Shown here: in pieces, positions 45,744-55,299 of the stretch
Layout of the letters: every line of letters begins with the position of its first letter
Numbering within the stretch: the first letter of the stretch is position 1
DNA from: Porphyrobacter sp.
GTDB taxonomy: Bacteria > Pseudomonadota > Alphaproteobacteria > Sphingomonadales > Sphingomonadaceae
Direction: 5' to 3'
Assembly: GCA_027533455.1 (NCBI GenBank)
Contig: JAPZUC010000001.1
Location: 310,001-374,000, forward strand
DNA: 64,000 nucleotides
The notes under the pieces: model-generated
The model's input: only the letters and a program-made list of their open reading frames with translations
Databases searched by the model: none
What the model was told of the DNA's origin: nothing
Translations under genes and position numbers: made by a program

Positions 45744-46076
45744 CTAAATCCCGAAGCTCGCCCCGCAACCGCATCCGGCGGCGGCCTGGGGGTTTTCGAC
45801 CTTGAAGGCCGCACCGCCCAGCGATTCGACAAAATCCACCGTGCTGCCCGCAATCAGATCGAGGCTCATGGGATCGACTACCAGTTTGACCCCGTCGGTT
45901 TCCGACACCGAGTCTTCCGCATCCGGCCCATCGGCAAGATCGAACTTGTACTGGAAGCCCGAACAGCCCCCGCCCTCGACCGCGAGCCGCAGGATCGCAG
46001 GCCGCGACTGCTTTTGTGCGATGAAGGCGACCCGCTTGGCGGCGGACGGGGTGAGGATCAGGGGCTCGGCGCTCAT
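45744..46076 (-). CDS. erpA: Iron-sulfur cluster insertion protein ErpA
   Basis: This 110-residue A-type carrier inserts Fe-S clusters into apoproteins. The three ligand cysteines are present: GGGCSGFQYKF and AAGCGCGASFGI. The start MSAEPLILTPSAAKRV fits the family. It may feed the ferredoxins in this window (fdxA at 17590 and the 2Fe-2S protein at 47014). It is paired with xth. Confidence 0.94.
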   Translation of the reverse strand: MSAEPLILTPSAAKRVAFIAQKQSRPAILRLAVEGGGCSGFQYKFDLADGPDAEDSVSETDGVKLVVDPMSLDLIAGSTVDFVESLGGAAFKVENPQAAAGCGCGASFGI

Positions 46077-46114
46077 GCACCCAATCTAGGGTGTGGGCGG
46101 GCAATCCTCAAGCG

Positions 46115-46546
46115 TTACGCCGCAGTGATGTAGTGCCGCAGCGCCTCGGCCTCGTGCTGCACCTCGTCCATCTTGTGCTTCACGAGGTCGCCGATCGAGA
46201 TGAAGGCGATCAGCGCGCCGTTCTCGACCACCGGAAAGTGGCGGAAACGGCGGCGGGTCATCAGGCTCAAGGCCTCGTCCACCGTGGTCGCAGGTTCGAC
46301 GGTGACGGCGGGCGAGGTCATGATCTGCTCCACCGGCATATCGAGGCAGCTGCCGCCGTGATCGGCAAGGCGGTAGATCACATCGCGTTCCGAGACGATG
46401 CCGACAACGCGCCCGTCGCGCAGCACCGGCAATGCGCCGATGCGTTTGCTGGCGAGGGTCTGCACCACTTCGGAAACCGGCGTGGCGACGTCGCAGGCGA
46501 TGATGTCGGATGCGGTGCGCTGAGCGATGATACGGGCAATGTTCAT
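46115..46546 (-). CDS. CBS domain-containing protein
   Basis: This 143-residue protein is a tandem pair of CBS domains (DIIACDVATPVSEVVQTL and MTSPAVTVEPATTVDEAL), which bind adenosine nucleotides. It has no attached catalytic domain. The ATG at 46546 gives the natural start MNIARIIAQRTASD; the longer frame upstream is in a neighbouring gene. The partner enzyme or transporter is unknown. Confidence 0.9.
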   Translation of the reverse strand: MNIARIIAQRTASDIIACDVATPVSEVVQTLASKRIGALPVLRDGRVVGIVSERDVIYRLADHGGSCLDMPVEQIMTSPAVTVEPATTVDEALSLMTRRRFRHFPVVENGALIAFISIGDLVKHKMDEVQHEAEALRHYITAA

Positions 46547-46705
46547 GACGTGCTCCCTCTCTCCACTTGGAGAAAGTGCCACGATTCCCCGCAAAAGGCG
46601 AATCCGCCCGCCGCATTGCCGACTCAGGAGGCTTGCACCGCGCGCGCGGGGCCTTGCAGCTTTCGCGCGTTGCAATGCGGCATCGCGCGCGCCATGTCGT
46701 GACCC

Positions 46706-47017
46706 ATGACCCGCAAATCCCCGCTCGACGATCCTGTGAACGCCGCCCACGCCTGGGCGCGCTACCGGCAGATCATGAAATGGCTGCTCGCCGCGACCAC
46801 GCTGACGGTGGGAATCGCGATGGCGCTGCTGTTTGCCTATAACGGCATGATCTCGGTGCATTTCTACATCGCGGTGGCGCTGGGGATCAGTCTGACGATG
46901 CTGCTGGGCGGCGCGCTGATGGGGCTGGTGTTCCTGTCCAACGGCACCGGTCACGACGAATCGGTCGACAACCAGATGCCGGGCAAGGACGAGTTCTGGA
47001 GCCCGCAGGAAGATTAG
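46706..47017 (+). CDS. Small two-helix membrane protein
   Basis: This 103-residue protein has two hydrophobic helices (about residues 25-45 and 53-77) and a short acidic C-terminal tail. I do not recognise a named family. It is an inner-membrane protein, encoded between the CBS gene and the opposite-strand 2Fe-2S ferredoxin, whose stop it overlaps by 4 bp. Confidence 0.75.
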   Translation: MTRKSPLDDPVNAAHAWARYRQIMKWLLAATTLTVGIAMALLFAYNGMISVHFYIAVALGISLTMLLGGALMGLVFLSNGTGHDESVDNQMPGKDEFWSPQED

Positions 47018-47424
47018 GTGGGGTTGAGCCGGTATTCTTCGACCGGGACGCCGCCGATCAGGTGTTCCTGAATGATCCGCTCCAACGCCTTGGAGTTGCA
47101 GGAGTGATACCATACCCCGTCCGGCCACACGACCGCGATGGGACCCGCCGCGCAGATCTGGAAGCAATCGGCCTTGGTGCGCTGCACCCCGCCGCCCGCT
47201 CCGCGCTTGCTGTCTTCGGTGCGCTGCGGGCCGACCAGCCCCAGCTCCTTGAGGCGCGACTTGAGGAAGCCCCACGCCTCCTCGCCTTCCTTGCGTGAAC
47301 AGCACTTCTGCTTGTCCGACACAGCGCACAGCATGATGTGGCGGGTGATCTGCGTCCCCTCCGCCGGATCGCCGTAATGCTTGGCGAGCGAGTGGCGGGC
47401 GGATTCGAGCTCCTGCCGGCTCAC
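47014..47424 (-). CDS. Thioredoxin-like [2Fe-2S] ferredoxin family protein
   Basis: This 136-residue protein has a cysteine pattern fitting the thioredoxin-like [2Fe-2S] ferredoxin fold: [10 protein letters not shown] near the N-terminus and CFQICAAGP...WYHSC later. The first pair and last pair are the probable cluster ligands. The GTG at 47424 overlaps the S9 peptidase stop (GTGA), indicating translational coupling. It is a candidate client of ErpA, 1.3 kb away. Confidence 0.86.
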   Translation of the reverse strand: MSRQELESARHSLAKHYGDPAEGTQITRHIMLCAVSDKQKCCSRKEGEEAWGFLKSRLKELGLVGPQRTEDSKRGAGGGVQRTKADCFQICAAGPIAVVWPDGVWYHSCNSKALERIIQEHLIGGVPVEEYRLNPT

Positions 47425-49625
47425 TTGCCGCCGCCCTCCTGCGGCTTTTCCTGTTTCAGCCAGCGATCCAGCCACGCGAACACGGTGGCGTGCCATTGCA
47501 GCGAGTTCTTGGCGCCCAGCACCCAGTGGTTCTCGTCAGGGAAAACCAGCAATTGCGAGGGGATGCCGCGTTCCTGCAAGGCGGTGAAGCTCATCAGGCC
47601 CTGGCTATAGGGCACGCGGAAGTCCTGCTGGCCGGTGACGACCAACATCGGCGTCTTCCACTTGTCGACGTGGTTGGCGGGGTTCCACTTCTCGTAGACG
47701 TCCTTCGCCTGCTCGTAGGTGCCGCCGTGGTCCCAACGGGGGAACCATAGTTCCTCGGTCGAATAATACATCGAGCGGTTGTCGAAGATGCCATCGTGCT
47801 GGACAATGCACTTGAAGCGGTCGGGCCAGTTGCCCGCGATCCAGTTGACCATGTAGCCGCCATAGCTTGCCCCCATGGCGCAGGCTTTGGACCCGTCGAT
47901 CTGCGTGTCCAGCGTCAGCGCGGCGTCGAAGCCCTTCTGGAGGTCTTCGAGCGGCCAACCGCCCCAGTTCCGGTTGATCGCATCGGTGAAGGCCTGCCCG
48001 TAACCGGTGGAACCGTGGAAATCGACCGAAATGACGGCGTAGCCCTGCGAGGCGGTGACACGCGGGTTCCAGCGGTTCGACCAGCTGTCGTTGAAGCTGC
48101 CCTGCGGCCCGCCGTGAATGTAGAGCAGCGCCGGGATCGGGCCGGTCTGGTCGGCAAGCCGGGTAATCTGGCCCCATACGGTGTCACCATTTGCGCCGGT
48201 GAAGCTGAAGCGGCGGGTGACGATTTTCGCCATGCCTCCCATGCGGGTGGTGGCGATGTCAGTCACCGGACGGGCCTGCCCCATGCCGTCCGACAGGAAC
48301 AGCTCTGCCGGAGCGCCGAGCGAATCGCGGGTGAACAGCGCCCCGCCCTTGGGCAGCGGCACAAGGTTCGCGATATGCGCCTCGTTGCCTGCCATCAGGT
48401 TGAGTTCGGTCACCTTGCCGCTGGCGATGTCGATGCGGAAGGCGGGGGTATCGAGCACCTTCTGCGCGGTCGCGATCAGGCTCTTGCCATCGGCTGCCCA
48501 GGCGAGACTGGCGAAGCTGAGATCGGTGTTCTTGGTGAGATTGCGCAACGTACCGGTCTTGATGTCGAGCAGCTGCACGGCGAGCTTGTCGGCTTCGTAG
48601 GTCGGCCGCTCCATCGCCAGCCATGCAAGGTAGCGGCCATCGGGCGAGGGGGTCGGGGTGGTGTCGGTCGCTGCATTCGCGCCCGTCAGCAGCTTCGGCG
48701 CGGCGCCGGTGAGGTCGGAGGCGTAGATATCGAGGTTGGTCGATCCCGGCTCGTCCCCGTTTGATAGCCGCGCGGTGAAATAGAGCGTGGCTCCATCAGG
48801 CGCGAAGGCGAGTTCCTCTGCTCCGCCAAAGGGCATGGTGGGCGTGTCGGCGGTGATGCCGGTCGCCGGGTCCTTGCCGTCGACCGGAACGCCCTCGCCC
48901 TGCGCGGCACCGTCCTTGAGCGGGAAGACGAAGATGCGGTTGTGGAGGCCCGGTGTCGCCCAGCGATCCCAGTGGCGTACGAAGCCGTCCTTGGCCTCGT
49001 AGAGGCGGCCCGAACCGGGTCCGGGGAGATAGGGTGTCGCCGCATCGGGGCAGCCGAAGGTCGGGCAGTCGCGCGGCACCTCGCCCCATACTGCTATTGC
49101 CGCGCCGTTGGCAGCGAACTTGAAGCCCGCAATGTCGCGTTCGGTTGCGGGGGTCACGAGCTGCGGGGTGCCTGCGGTGCCATCCTTCGCCAGCGTTACG
49201 CGCCACACGCGCGACAATGTGGACGGCAGGCTGTGCGCGGAGACCAGGTTGGTCTCGCTGCTCAGGAAATAGAGTGCGCCGTCGGGACCGAAGACGAGGT
49301 CCGCGGCTTTAAGCGGCAGATTGAGCGCAACCGGCTTGGCATCCGCCTTGGTCAGGTCGAGGAGATAATGGGCCGGGCTGCGCTTGAGGCTCGCGGGGTC
49401 GGTCGTCGTGACGCTGTAGACTGCCAGCGTGCCAGCTGCATTGACCGCCGGGGCACCAAGGCGCGGGAGAGTGACAAGGTCCTGCGCGGTCATCGGCGCG
49501 ACGGTTACGCCGGGCACCAGGGACACCGCGGGCGCCCGAGGCGACGCCTCCTGTGCAGCCAGCGGGGCGGTGAAACTAAGGGCGGCAGCGGCGAGCAATG
49601 CGCCGCGGAATGTCAGACGATCCAT
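47421..49625 (-). CDS. S9 family prolyl oligopeptidase-like peptidase
   Basis: This 734-residue protein has a signal peptide (residues 1-25) and is likely periplasmic. A beta-propeller fills the first two thirds. The C-terminal alpha/beta-hydrolase holds the triad: Ser in GASYGGYM, Asp in GQQDFRVP and His in DENHWVL. It is closest to dipeptidyl/acylaminoacyl peptidases of S9. A GTGA overlap joins it to the downstream 2Fe-2S gene. Confidence 0.93.
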   Translation of the reverse strand: MDRLTFRGALLAAAALSFTAPLAAQEASPRAPAVSLVPGVTVAPMTAQDLVTLPRLGAPAVNAAGTLAVYSVTTTDPASLKRSPAHYLLDLTKADAKPVALNLPLKAADLVFGPDGALYFLSSETNLVSAHSLPSTLSRVWRVTLAKDGTAGTPQLVTPATERDIAGFKFAANGAAIAVWGEVPRDCPTFGCPDAATPYLPGPGSGRLYEAKDGFVRHWDRWATPGLHNRIFVFPLKDGAAQGEGVPVDGKDPATGITADTPTMPFGGAEELAFAPDGATLYFTARLSNGDEPGSTNLDIYASDLTGAAPKLLTGANAATDTTPTPSPDGRYLAWLAMERPTYEADKLAVQLLDIKTGTLRNLTKNTDLSFASLAWAADGKSLIATAQKVLDTPAFRIDIASGKVTELNLMAGNEAHIANLVPLPKGGALFTRDSLGAPAELFLSDGMGQARPVTDIATTRMGGMAKIVTRRFSFTGANGDTVWGQITRLADQTGPIPALLYIHGGPQGSFNDSWSNRWNPRVTASQGYAVISVDFHGSTGYGQAFTDAINRNWGGWPLEDLQKGFDAALTLDTQIDGSKACAMGASYGGYMVNWIAGNWPDRFKCIVQHDGIFDNRSMYYSTEELWFPRWDHGGTYEQAKDVYEKWNPANHVDKWKTPMLVVTGQQDFRVPYSQGLMSFTALQERGIPSQLLVFPDENHWVLGAKNSLQWHATVFAWLDRWLKQEKPQEGGGK

Positions 49626-49667
49626 CGGGGCAGGATTAGCCCGCCTTGCCCCCGCACGCCAGCGCGC

Positions 49668-50195
49668 TTAGCGGCGCTTGCCGACGATCCGTGCGATTTC
49701 CGCCTGAACGAGGCTCTCGACCATCGCGGGGAGGTTCGCTTCCAGCCATTCCGCCAGCATTGGGCGCAGCAGCTCGCGGGTCAGCCCTTCGAGCGAGGTT
49801 TCGCCCGAGCGCACGATCTGCGGGCGCGCGGGCGGCTCGGCCAGCATGGCGAGCGCGGCTAGGTTTTCCTGCATCGCGTCGCGCACCTGATCGGCGATCA
49901 GCGGGGTTTCCTCCACCTGCTCCATCGGCATGGCGGGCGTTTGGGCAGGCTTCTGAGCCGAGGCATGGGAGGGCGCGTCGGCTTCGAGCTCCATCTCCGA
50001 CAGGTCGAGCACCTCGTCGGCATCGCGGACCGTGTGGGTGCGGGCCAGCGGTGCAGGCTCTGCCGAATCGTCCTCGGACACCAGCATCTGCCGCCGCCGC
50101 GCTTCAAGCGCACCGGCACGGTTGTCGCGCGCGATCACTTTCTTGATCGACTCGAGGATTTCCTCGACCGACGCTTCGTTATCCTGGCCCATCAT
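49668..50195 (-). CDS. popZ: PopZ-like (DUF2497) pole-organising protein
   Basis: This 175-residue protein has the bipartite pattern of DUF2497/PopZ: a conserved N-terminal helix (SVEEILESIKKVIARD), an acidic Pro/Ala-rich middle, and a C-terminal helical oligomerisation module (LEGLTRELLRPMLAEWLEAN, then VQAEIARIVG). In Caulobacter PopZ anchors ParB-parS at the pole. The gene lies about 12 kb from the inferred oriC. A minus-strand run links pcm-like, tolC and this gene. Confidence 0.85.
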   Translation of the reverse strand: MMGQDNEASVEEILESIKKVIARDNRAGALEARRRQMLVSEDDSAEPAPLARTHTVRDADEVLDLSEMELEADAPSHASAQKPAQTPAMPMEQVEETPLIADQVRDAMQENLAALAMLAEPPARPQIVRSGETSLEGLTRELLRPMLAEWLEANLPAMVESLVQAEIARIVGKRR

Positions 50196-50241
50196 TCGCC
50201 CCGTTCAGCTCCGCCCGGCCTGTCCCGAATCGGGACCGGAA

Positions 50242-51735
50242 TCATTCCCCGGGCAGCAATTGCGGGCCGATTGTTGCCGTGGCGGCCGGAATGTCAACGG
50301 TGCTGGTCGTTTTCGAGGCAGGTTCGGGGTCGCGGTCCCAATCGTTAAGCTTGCGGCGCACCCGCTCTGCATTGACCGTCGGATCGTAGAGCGGCCCACC
50401 GGTATCGAGGTTGAGATCGCGTGCCTCGGCCTTGCCCATCAGCGCCAGCAGGCTGAAGCCGGCGACATAGGCATTGCGCCGCGCGGTCACGAGCTGGGCG
50501 CGGGTCTCCACCAGTTCCTGTTCGGCGTTCAGCACTTCGATGATGGTGCGGTTGCCGATCGAGTTTTCGGCGCGCACGCCTTCAAGGCTCAGCTCGGCAG
50601 CTTCCACCGCCGCCTGCGCGCTCTTGATGACGGCATTGGCAGCCTGCCAGTTGGCGTAAGTGCCGCGGGTTTCGGCGATCACGTCGCGTTCGAAAGCAAT
50701 CACTTCCTCGAGGGCGGCGGATTCGCGCGCCCCGGCCTGACGCTGGCGCGCGGCGGGTAGTCCGCCCTGAAGCAGCGGGATAGTCAGGCGCACGCCGGCA
50801 TTGGCGGTCTTTTCACTCTGCGCGAACTGCGCCGCTACCGGACCGCCCAATGTGCCGAAGAAGTCGCTATATTCGCCGTTGACGAAGAGGTTCACCGTCG
50901 GCAGCCGGCCTGCGCCTGCCGCCTTGGTATCGAAGCCAGCGGCCTCGGCACGCTGCTTGGCGGCGATCAAGTTGGGATTGTTCTCGAGCGCGCTGACCAG
51001 CGCCTCGCCCACGGTATCGGGCAGGCCGGGCAGCGGCGGCGGAGCTTCAAGCTCGCCCGGCGCGCGGCCAACCAGCTGGATGTAAAGTTCGCGCGCGGAA
51101 ATCAGGTTCGCTTCAGCGGCCTGCAGGTCACCTTCGGCGATCGCGAGGCGCGATCGTGACTGGGCGACATCGGTGATGGTCAGATCGCCGATCTGGAACC
51201 GGTCGCTGGTCGCTTCGAGATTGGTGCGCAGCACTGCGACGTTGTTGGTCGCCAGCCCAACCAGAGCCTCGGTGCGCAGCACATCCATGTATGCGGCGAC
51301 GACCTGGCTGAAGATCGTGCTTTCGGAGTTTCGCAGGTCGGCCTGCCCCGCCTCCACCCGTTCACGGGCGGCGCGGATGTTGTTTTGGATCGCCCCGCCG
51401 GAATAGACAGGCACCAGCAGCTGCGGCGAAATGCTGAGGTTGCGTTCCGGCGCGGTGAAGGCGTTGGCCGACTGCTGGATGAACTCGATGTGCGTCGCGG
51501 TGACATTGACTGTCGGGCGGCCCTGCGCGCGGGCGATCGCCACGGTCTCGTCGGTGGCGCGCTGGGTGGCTCGGGCACCTTCGAGCGCGGGATTGTTGGT
51601 GTAGGCAGCCACCAGCGCCTCGCGCAGCGAGTCAGCCATTGCGGGCGTTGCCGCCAGCCCGAAGGTCACGGGCGCCAGCGCCAGCAGGCTCGCCGTTCCG
51701 GCCAGCCGCCGCAGCAAGGCGGGGCAGAGCGTCAT
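50242..51735 (-). CDS. tolC: TolC family outer-membrane efflux channel
   Basis: This 497-residue protein begins with a signal peptide ending near AMADS. The repeating helical hairpins (YTNNPALEGARATQRATDE, and a second half from about residue 240) match the TolC type used by type I secretion and RND efflux. The C-terminal tail is lower complexity (TSTVDIPAATATIG). Its start overlaps the upstream methyltransferase stop by 4 bp, and the popZ-like gene follows. Confidence 0.9.
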   Translation of the reverse strand: MTLCPALLRRLAGTASLLALAPVTFGLAATPAMADSLREALVAAYTNNPALEGARATQRATDETVAIARAQGRPTVNVTATHIEFIQQSANAFTAPERNLSISPQLLVPVYSGGAIQNNIRAARERVEAGQADLRNSESTIFSQVVAAYMDVLRTEALVGLATNNVAVLRTNLEATSDRFQIGDLTITDVAQSRSRLAIAEGDLQAAEANLISARELYIQLVGRAPGELEAPPPLPGLPDTVGEALVSALENNPNLIAAKQRAEAAGFDTKAAGAGRLPTVNLFVNGEYSDFFGTLGGPVAAQFAQSEKTANAGVRLTIPLLQGGLPAARQRQAGARESAALEEVIAFERDVIAETRGTYANWQAANAVIKSAQAAVEAAELSLEGVRAENSIGNRTIIEVLNAEQELVETRAQLVTARRNAYVAGFSLLALMGKAEARDLNLDTGGPLYDPTVNAERVRRKLNDWDRDPEPASKTTSTVDIPAATATIGPQLLPGE

Positions 51736-52334
51736 GCGAAAGTCCAGCGCGTCGGCGCGGCGAAGGTGGCAAGCACGGGGATGCCGAGATCCTCGACCGG
51801 CTGCAGGTTGACCTGTCCGGCAATCCTGCGGCCCGAGGCAAGGCGGGTGACCTGCCGCAGCACGAGACCGGTGGCGATCCGGCCGTCTTCCTTGAGTGCG
51901 GCGGCCAGACCTTCGGGCAGCTGTTCGATCGCGCCGTCGATCACAATGAGATCATATTCGCCCGCGCCGCTCAGTGTAGCGGCTTCGGCCGCCGTGATTT
52001 CAGTGAGGCTTGCAACCAGCGGGGCGAGCAGCGCCCCGAGGTATCCCGTGCCGCCGCTCACCACCAGCACGCGGTCAGACGGTGCAGGCGCGGCTTCGAG
52101 CAGCAGCTTGCCGTAGAACAGCGGCGCGGCAAGGTGGCCCTGATCGCCCAACGCAATCGCGCGGTCGGTATAGGCTTGCGCGCTCTTGTCGGCGGGCAGG
52201 AAGTCCTCGCGCGGAACCGCGAGCATGCGGGCGAGCGCATATTCCTCGTTCACGCCGCTGGTGCGCAGCTGGCTGTCGATCATCGCGCGGCGGGCGATCC
52301 GGGTGTCAGGCAGTGTGGTCGTCATGATGTGCAT
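51732..52334 (-). CDS. Divergent protein-L-isoaspartate O-methyltransferase (PCMT) family protein
   Basis: This 200-residue protein fits the PCMT fold: RRAMIDSQLRTSGVN, AVPREDFLPA near the N-terminus and a Rossmann core. The SAM loop reads VVSGGTGYLGAL, which departs from the usual VxEIGxGSGY and loses the acidic residue, so catalytic activity is uncertain. Such divergent genes sit upstream of tolC in sphingomonads. The ATG at 52334 is 9 bp before another in-frame ATG at 52325. A candidate promoter with a dyad is directly upstream. Confidence 0.86.
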   Translation of the reverse strand: MHIMTTTLPDTRIARRAMIDSQLRTSGVNEEYALARMLAVPREDFLPADKSAQAYTDRAIALGDQGHLAAPLFYGKLLLEAAPAPSDRVLVVSGGTGYLGALLAPLVASLTEITAAEAATLSGAGEYDLIVIDGAIEQLPEGLAAALKEDGRIATGLVLRQVTRLASGRRIAGQVNLQPVEDLGIPVLATFAAPTRWTFA

Positions 52335-52349
52335 ATTCTCTCGGGAAAA

Positions 52350-52379
52350 CTGTATTAGGTACACAATACAGCTCGTCAA
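52350..52379 (-). promoter_or_regulatory. Candidate promoter and operator-like dyad upstream of the pcm-like/tolC operon
   Basis: On the minus strand TTGACG (52379-52374) is followed after 16 bases by TAATAC (52357-52352). The dyad CTGTATT/AATACAG (52350-52371, 8-bp spacer) overlaps the -10 and spacer, the position of a repressor site. The leader would be very short. Confidence 0.45.
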
Positions 52380-52531
52380 CCCTCTCCTTAGACCTGCGCG
52401 GGGCTGCTTCCAAGACTTTTGGGCTGGCCCGGGCGCTCGCGATGCTGGCGATTTTACGCCTTTGACCTTGGCGTCCGCCGGTGCTTAGGGGAGCGCCAAA
52501 CCCTGTGGGGTTCAAATCGACTTAATGAGGG

Positions 52532-53956
52532 ATGGCTTCGATGAGTGACATGACGACGGGCAGCGGTGAGGTGCGGATCGAAACCGATTCGCTGGGCGAA
52601 GTGGCCGTACCGACCAACATGCACTGGGGCGCGCAGACCCAGCGCTCGATCGTCAATTTCCCCATCGGCGGCGAGACGATGCCCCCCGCCCTCGTCCGCG
52701 CGCTCGGCGTGCAGAAGCTTTCGGCGGCCAAGGCCAACATGAAGCTGGGCGTGCTCGATGCCGGAATCGGCGAAGCGATCGTCAAGGCCGCGCGCGAGGT
52801 GATCGACGGGACGCTCGCCGACCAGTTTCCGCTGGTAGTGTGGCAGACGGGCAGCGGCACCCAGTCGAACATGAACGCCAACGAGGTGATCGCGAGCCGC
52901 GCGAACGAGATCCTCACCGGCAAGAAGGGCGGCAAGACCCCCGTCCACCCCAATGACCACTGCAACATGGGCCAGTCGTCGAACGACACCTTCCCCACCG
53001 CGATGCATATCGCGGCTGCGGTCGAGGCTATGGATCACCTGATCCCTGCGCTGAAGAAGCTCCACGGCGCGCTTGACGCCAAGGCCAGGGAATTCGCCGA
53101 CATCGTCAAGATCGGCCGCACCCACTTGCAGGACGCAACCCCGATGACGCTGGGGCAGGAATTTTCGGGCTATGCCGCCCAGGTCGCTTACGGGATCAAG
53201 CGCGTTGAAGCCGCATTGCCGCGCGTGCTGGAGCTGGCGCAGGGCGGCACGGCTGTGGGCACCGGGATCAACGCCAAGGTCGGCTTCGATGTCGCCTTCG
53301 CTGCCGAAGTCGCTGCCGAGACCGGCCATGCCTTCGTGACCGCGCCGAACAAGTTCGAAGCGCTGGCTGCGCATGATGCGATGGTCGAGATTTCGGGCGC
53401 GCTGAACGTCCTCGCGGTCAGCCTGATGAAGATCGCCAACGATATCCGTCTGCTCGGCTCCGGTCCACGCAGCGGCCTCGGCGAATTGTCGCTCCCCGCG
53501 AACGAGCCCGGCTCCTCGATCATGCCGGGCAAGGTCAACCCGACCCAGTGCGAGGCGATGACGATGGTCTGCGCGCAGGTGATGGGCAATCACATGACGG
53601 TAACGGTCGCCGGATCGCACGGGCATCTTGAACTCAACGTGTTCAAGCCGGTGATCATCTACAACGTGCTGCAATCGATGAAGCTGATCGGCGACGCGAG
53701 CCATGCCTTCACCGATAACTGTGTTGTCGGCATCGAGGCCAACACCACCCGAATCACCCAGCTTCTGAACGAAAGCCTCATGCTGGTGACCGCGCTCAAT
53801 CCGCATATCGGCTACGACAATGCGGCCAAGATCGCCAAGAAGGCCCACGCCGAAGGAACCACTCTGAAGGAGTCGGCGCTTGCCCTGGGCTTGCTCACCG
53901 AGGAACAATTCGCGCAGTGGGTCGTGCCAGCTGACATGATCCGCCCGCGGGATTAA
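52532..53956 (+). CDS. fumC: Fumarate hydratase class II
   Basis: This 474-residue TCA-cycle enzyme interconverts fumarate and malate. The superfamily signature [15 protein letters not shown] is complete, and the substrate regions [13 protein letters not shown] and [17 protein letters not shown] are present. A GAGGG lies just upstream; the ATG at 52541 is an alternative start. It is an iron-independent tetramer, in contrast to class I enzymes. A bulged hairpin follows the stop. Confidence 0.97.
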   Translation: MASMSDMTTGSGEVRIETDSLGEVAVPTNMHWGAQTQRSIVNFPIGGETMPPALVRALGVQKLSAAKANMKLGVLDAGIGEAIVKAAREVIDGTLADQFPLVVWQTGSGTQSNMNANEVIASRANEILTGKKGGKTPVHPNDHCNMGQSSNDTFPTAMHIAAAVEAMDHLIPALKKLHGALDAKAREFADIVKIGRTHLQDATPMTLGQEFSGYAAQVAYGIKRVEAALPRVLELAQGGTAVGTGINAKVGFDVAFAAEVAAETGHAFVTAPNKFEALAAHDAMVEISGALNVLAVSLMKIANDIRLLGSGPRSGLGELSLPANEPGSSIMPGKVNPTQCEAMTMVCAQVMGNHMTVTVAGSHGHLELNVFKPVIIYNVLQSMKLIGDASHAFTDNCVVGIEANTTRITQLLNESLMLVTALNPHIGYDNAAKIAKKAHAEGTTLKESALALGLLTEEQFAQWVVPADMIRPRD

Positions 53957-53962
53957 TTGCCG

Positions 53963-53999
53963 TTGGTCGATGATGAACAGCCGTTCATCATTCGACCAA
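53963..53999 (+). terminator. Hairpin after fumC
   Basis: TTGGTCGATGATGAAC pairs with GTTCATCATTCGACCAA, leaving one bulged base and an AGCC loop. There is no T-run downstream, so it may be a terminator assisted by Rho or an mRNA 3'-end stabiliser. It starts 7 bp past the fumC stop. Confidence 0.65.
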
Positions 54000-54075
54000 G
54001 GCGAGTCCCCGCCCGACAACACGCGCCGCGCCCGGTAGCCATCAACGGTCGGGCGCGGTATTGCTGCTCGGCATA

Positions 54076-55299
54076 ATGTCGACAAACCCGTTAAGCGATA
54101 CCGCCCCGCCCGAGCCCGCCGCCACTGTGCCATTCCGCACGGTGCTGTTCTCGATGGTTGTGCTGTGGGCGACGTATTTCATCCTTACCACCCTGCGCAG
54201 CGTGGTGATGGATTTCGGCCTGCAATTCGAACTCGGCTGGCGGCGACTGCTCGTCACCGGCGCTGGCGTGCTGCTGACGCTGGTGCTGTGGCTGCTGCTG
54301 CGTCTGTTCGACAATCGCGCGCTGTGGCTCAAGATTTCCGCCGCAATCGCGCTGGCCCTGCCGGTTGCGCTGGTTATCGGGCAGGTCAATTACCTTGTCT
54401 TCAAGGACATGACCTCCGCGATGGAGCAGGCCTATGCGCAGAAGAACAACCTCAACCTGAAGCGTGACGAGAGCGGCAATCTGCTGGTCGAGGTGCCGGC
54501 CGCGCAGGATCCAAGCGGGGCAACCCAGACGGTGATTATCGAGCCGGCTGAAACCTACGGCGATTTCTGGCGCAAGCTGCTCGACGTGGCGCTGGGGCGT
54601 TACTTCCTGCTCCTCGCCTGGGCCTCGACCTATTTCGCTCTGCTCGCAGGCGTGCAGGCGCGCGCATCGCAGCGGCGCGAGGAGCAGTTCCGGTCTGCCG
54701 CCAAGGCTGCCGAATTGCGCAGTTTGCGCTATCAGGTGAACCCGCATTTCCTGTTTAACACCCTGAATTCGCTGTCCGCGCTAGTGATGACGAACAAGGC
54801 CGACAGCGCCGAGCGCATGATCCAGACGATCAGCCGCTTCTATCGCCACTCCCTTGCCACCGAGCCGACCGCCGATGTCAGCTTGCGGGACGAGTTCGAC
54901 CTCCAGAAGCTGTACCTCGATATCGAGACGGTGCGCTTTCCCACCCGGCTGGTGACGAAGTTCAATCTGCCGCTGGACCTCGAGGAATGCCGCGTGCCGG
55001 GCATGATCCTGCAACCGCTGGTCGAGAATTCGGTCAAATATGCCGTTTCCCCTGTCTCGCGCGCCGTGACAATCACGCTGACTGCGCGCGAGGAGTTCGA
55101 CCGGCTGGTCATCACTGTCGGCGATGATGGCCCGGGCGTGCCGCAGGGCACCGCGCACGGTTTCGGCATCGGCCTTGCCAATGTGCGCGACCGGCTGGAA
55201 GCACGATTCGGCCCCGACATCGCCTTCTCCTCCGCCCCCGTGCCGGGCGGCTATTGCACCGAAATCCGTATCCCCCTGTCGAGACCCCGCCATGCCTGA
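54076..55299 (+). CDS. LytS-type sensor histidine kinase
   Basis: This 407-residue membrane kinase has three to four N-terminal helices, then a non-membrane segment, a further helix and a kinase core. The His-kinase motif is LRYQVNPHFLFNTLNSLSAL (phospho-acceptor His in the HFLFN box), with PLVENSVKYAV and DDGPGV in the ATPase part, typical of the His_kinase/LytS group. The ATG at 54076 is chosen over a TTG at 54061. It overlaps the LytTR regulator by 8 bp, forming a two-component pair. The signal is unknown. Confidence 0.92.
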   Translation: MSTNPLSDTAPPEPAATVPFRTVLFSMVVLWATYFILTTLRSVVMDFGLQFELGWRRLLVTGAGVLLTLVLWLLLRLFDNRALWLKISAAIALALPVALVIGQVNYLVFKDMTSAMEQAYAQKNNLNLKRDESGNLLVEVPAAQDPSGATQTVIIEPAETYGDFWRKLLDVALGRYFLLLAWASTYFALLAGVQARASQRREEQFRSAAKAAELRSLRYQVNPHFLFNTLNSLSALVMTNKADSAERMIQTISRFYRHSLATEPTADVSLRDEFDLQKLYLDIETVRFPTRLVTKFNLPLDLEECRVPGMILQPLVENSVKYAVSPVSRAVTITLTAREEFDRLVITVGDDGPGVPQGTAHGFGIGLANVRDRLEARFGPDIAFSSAPVPGGYCTEIRIPLSRPRHA

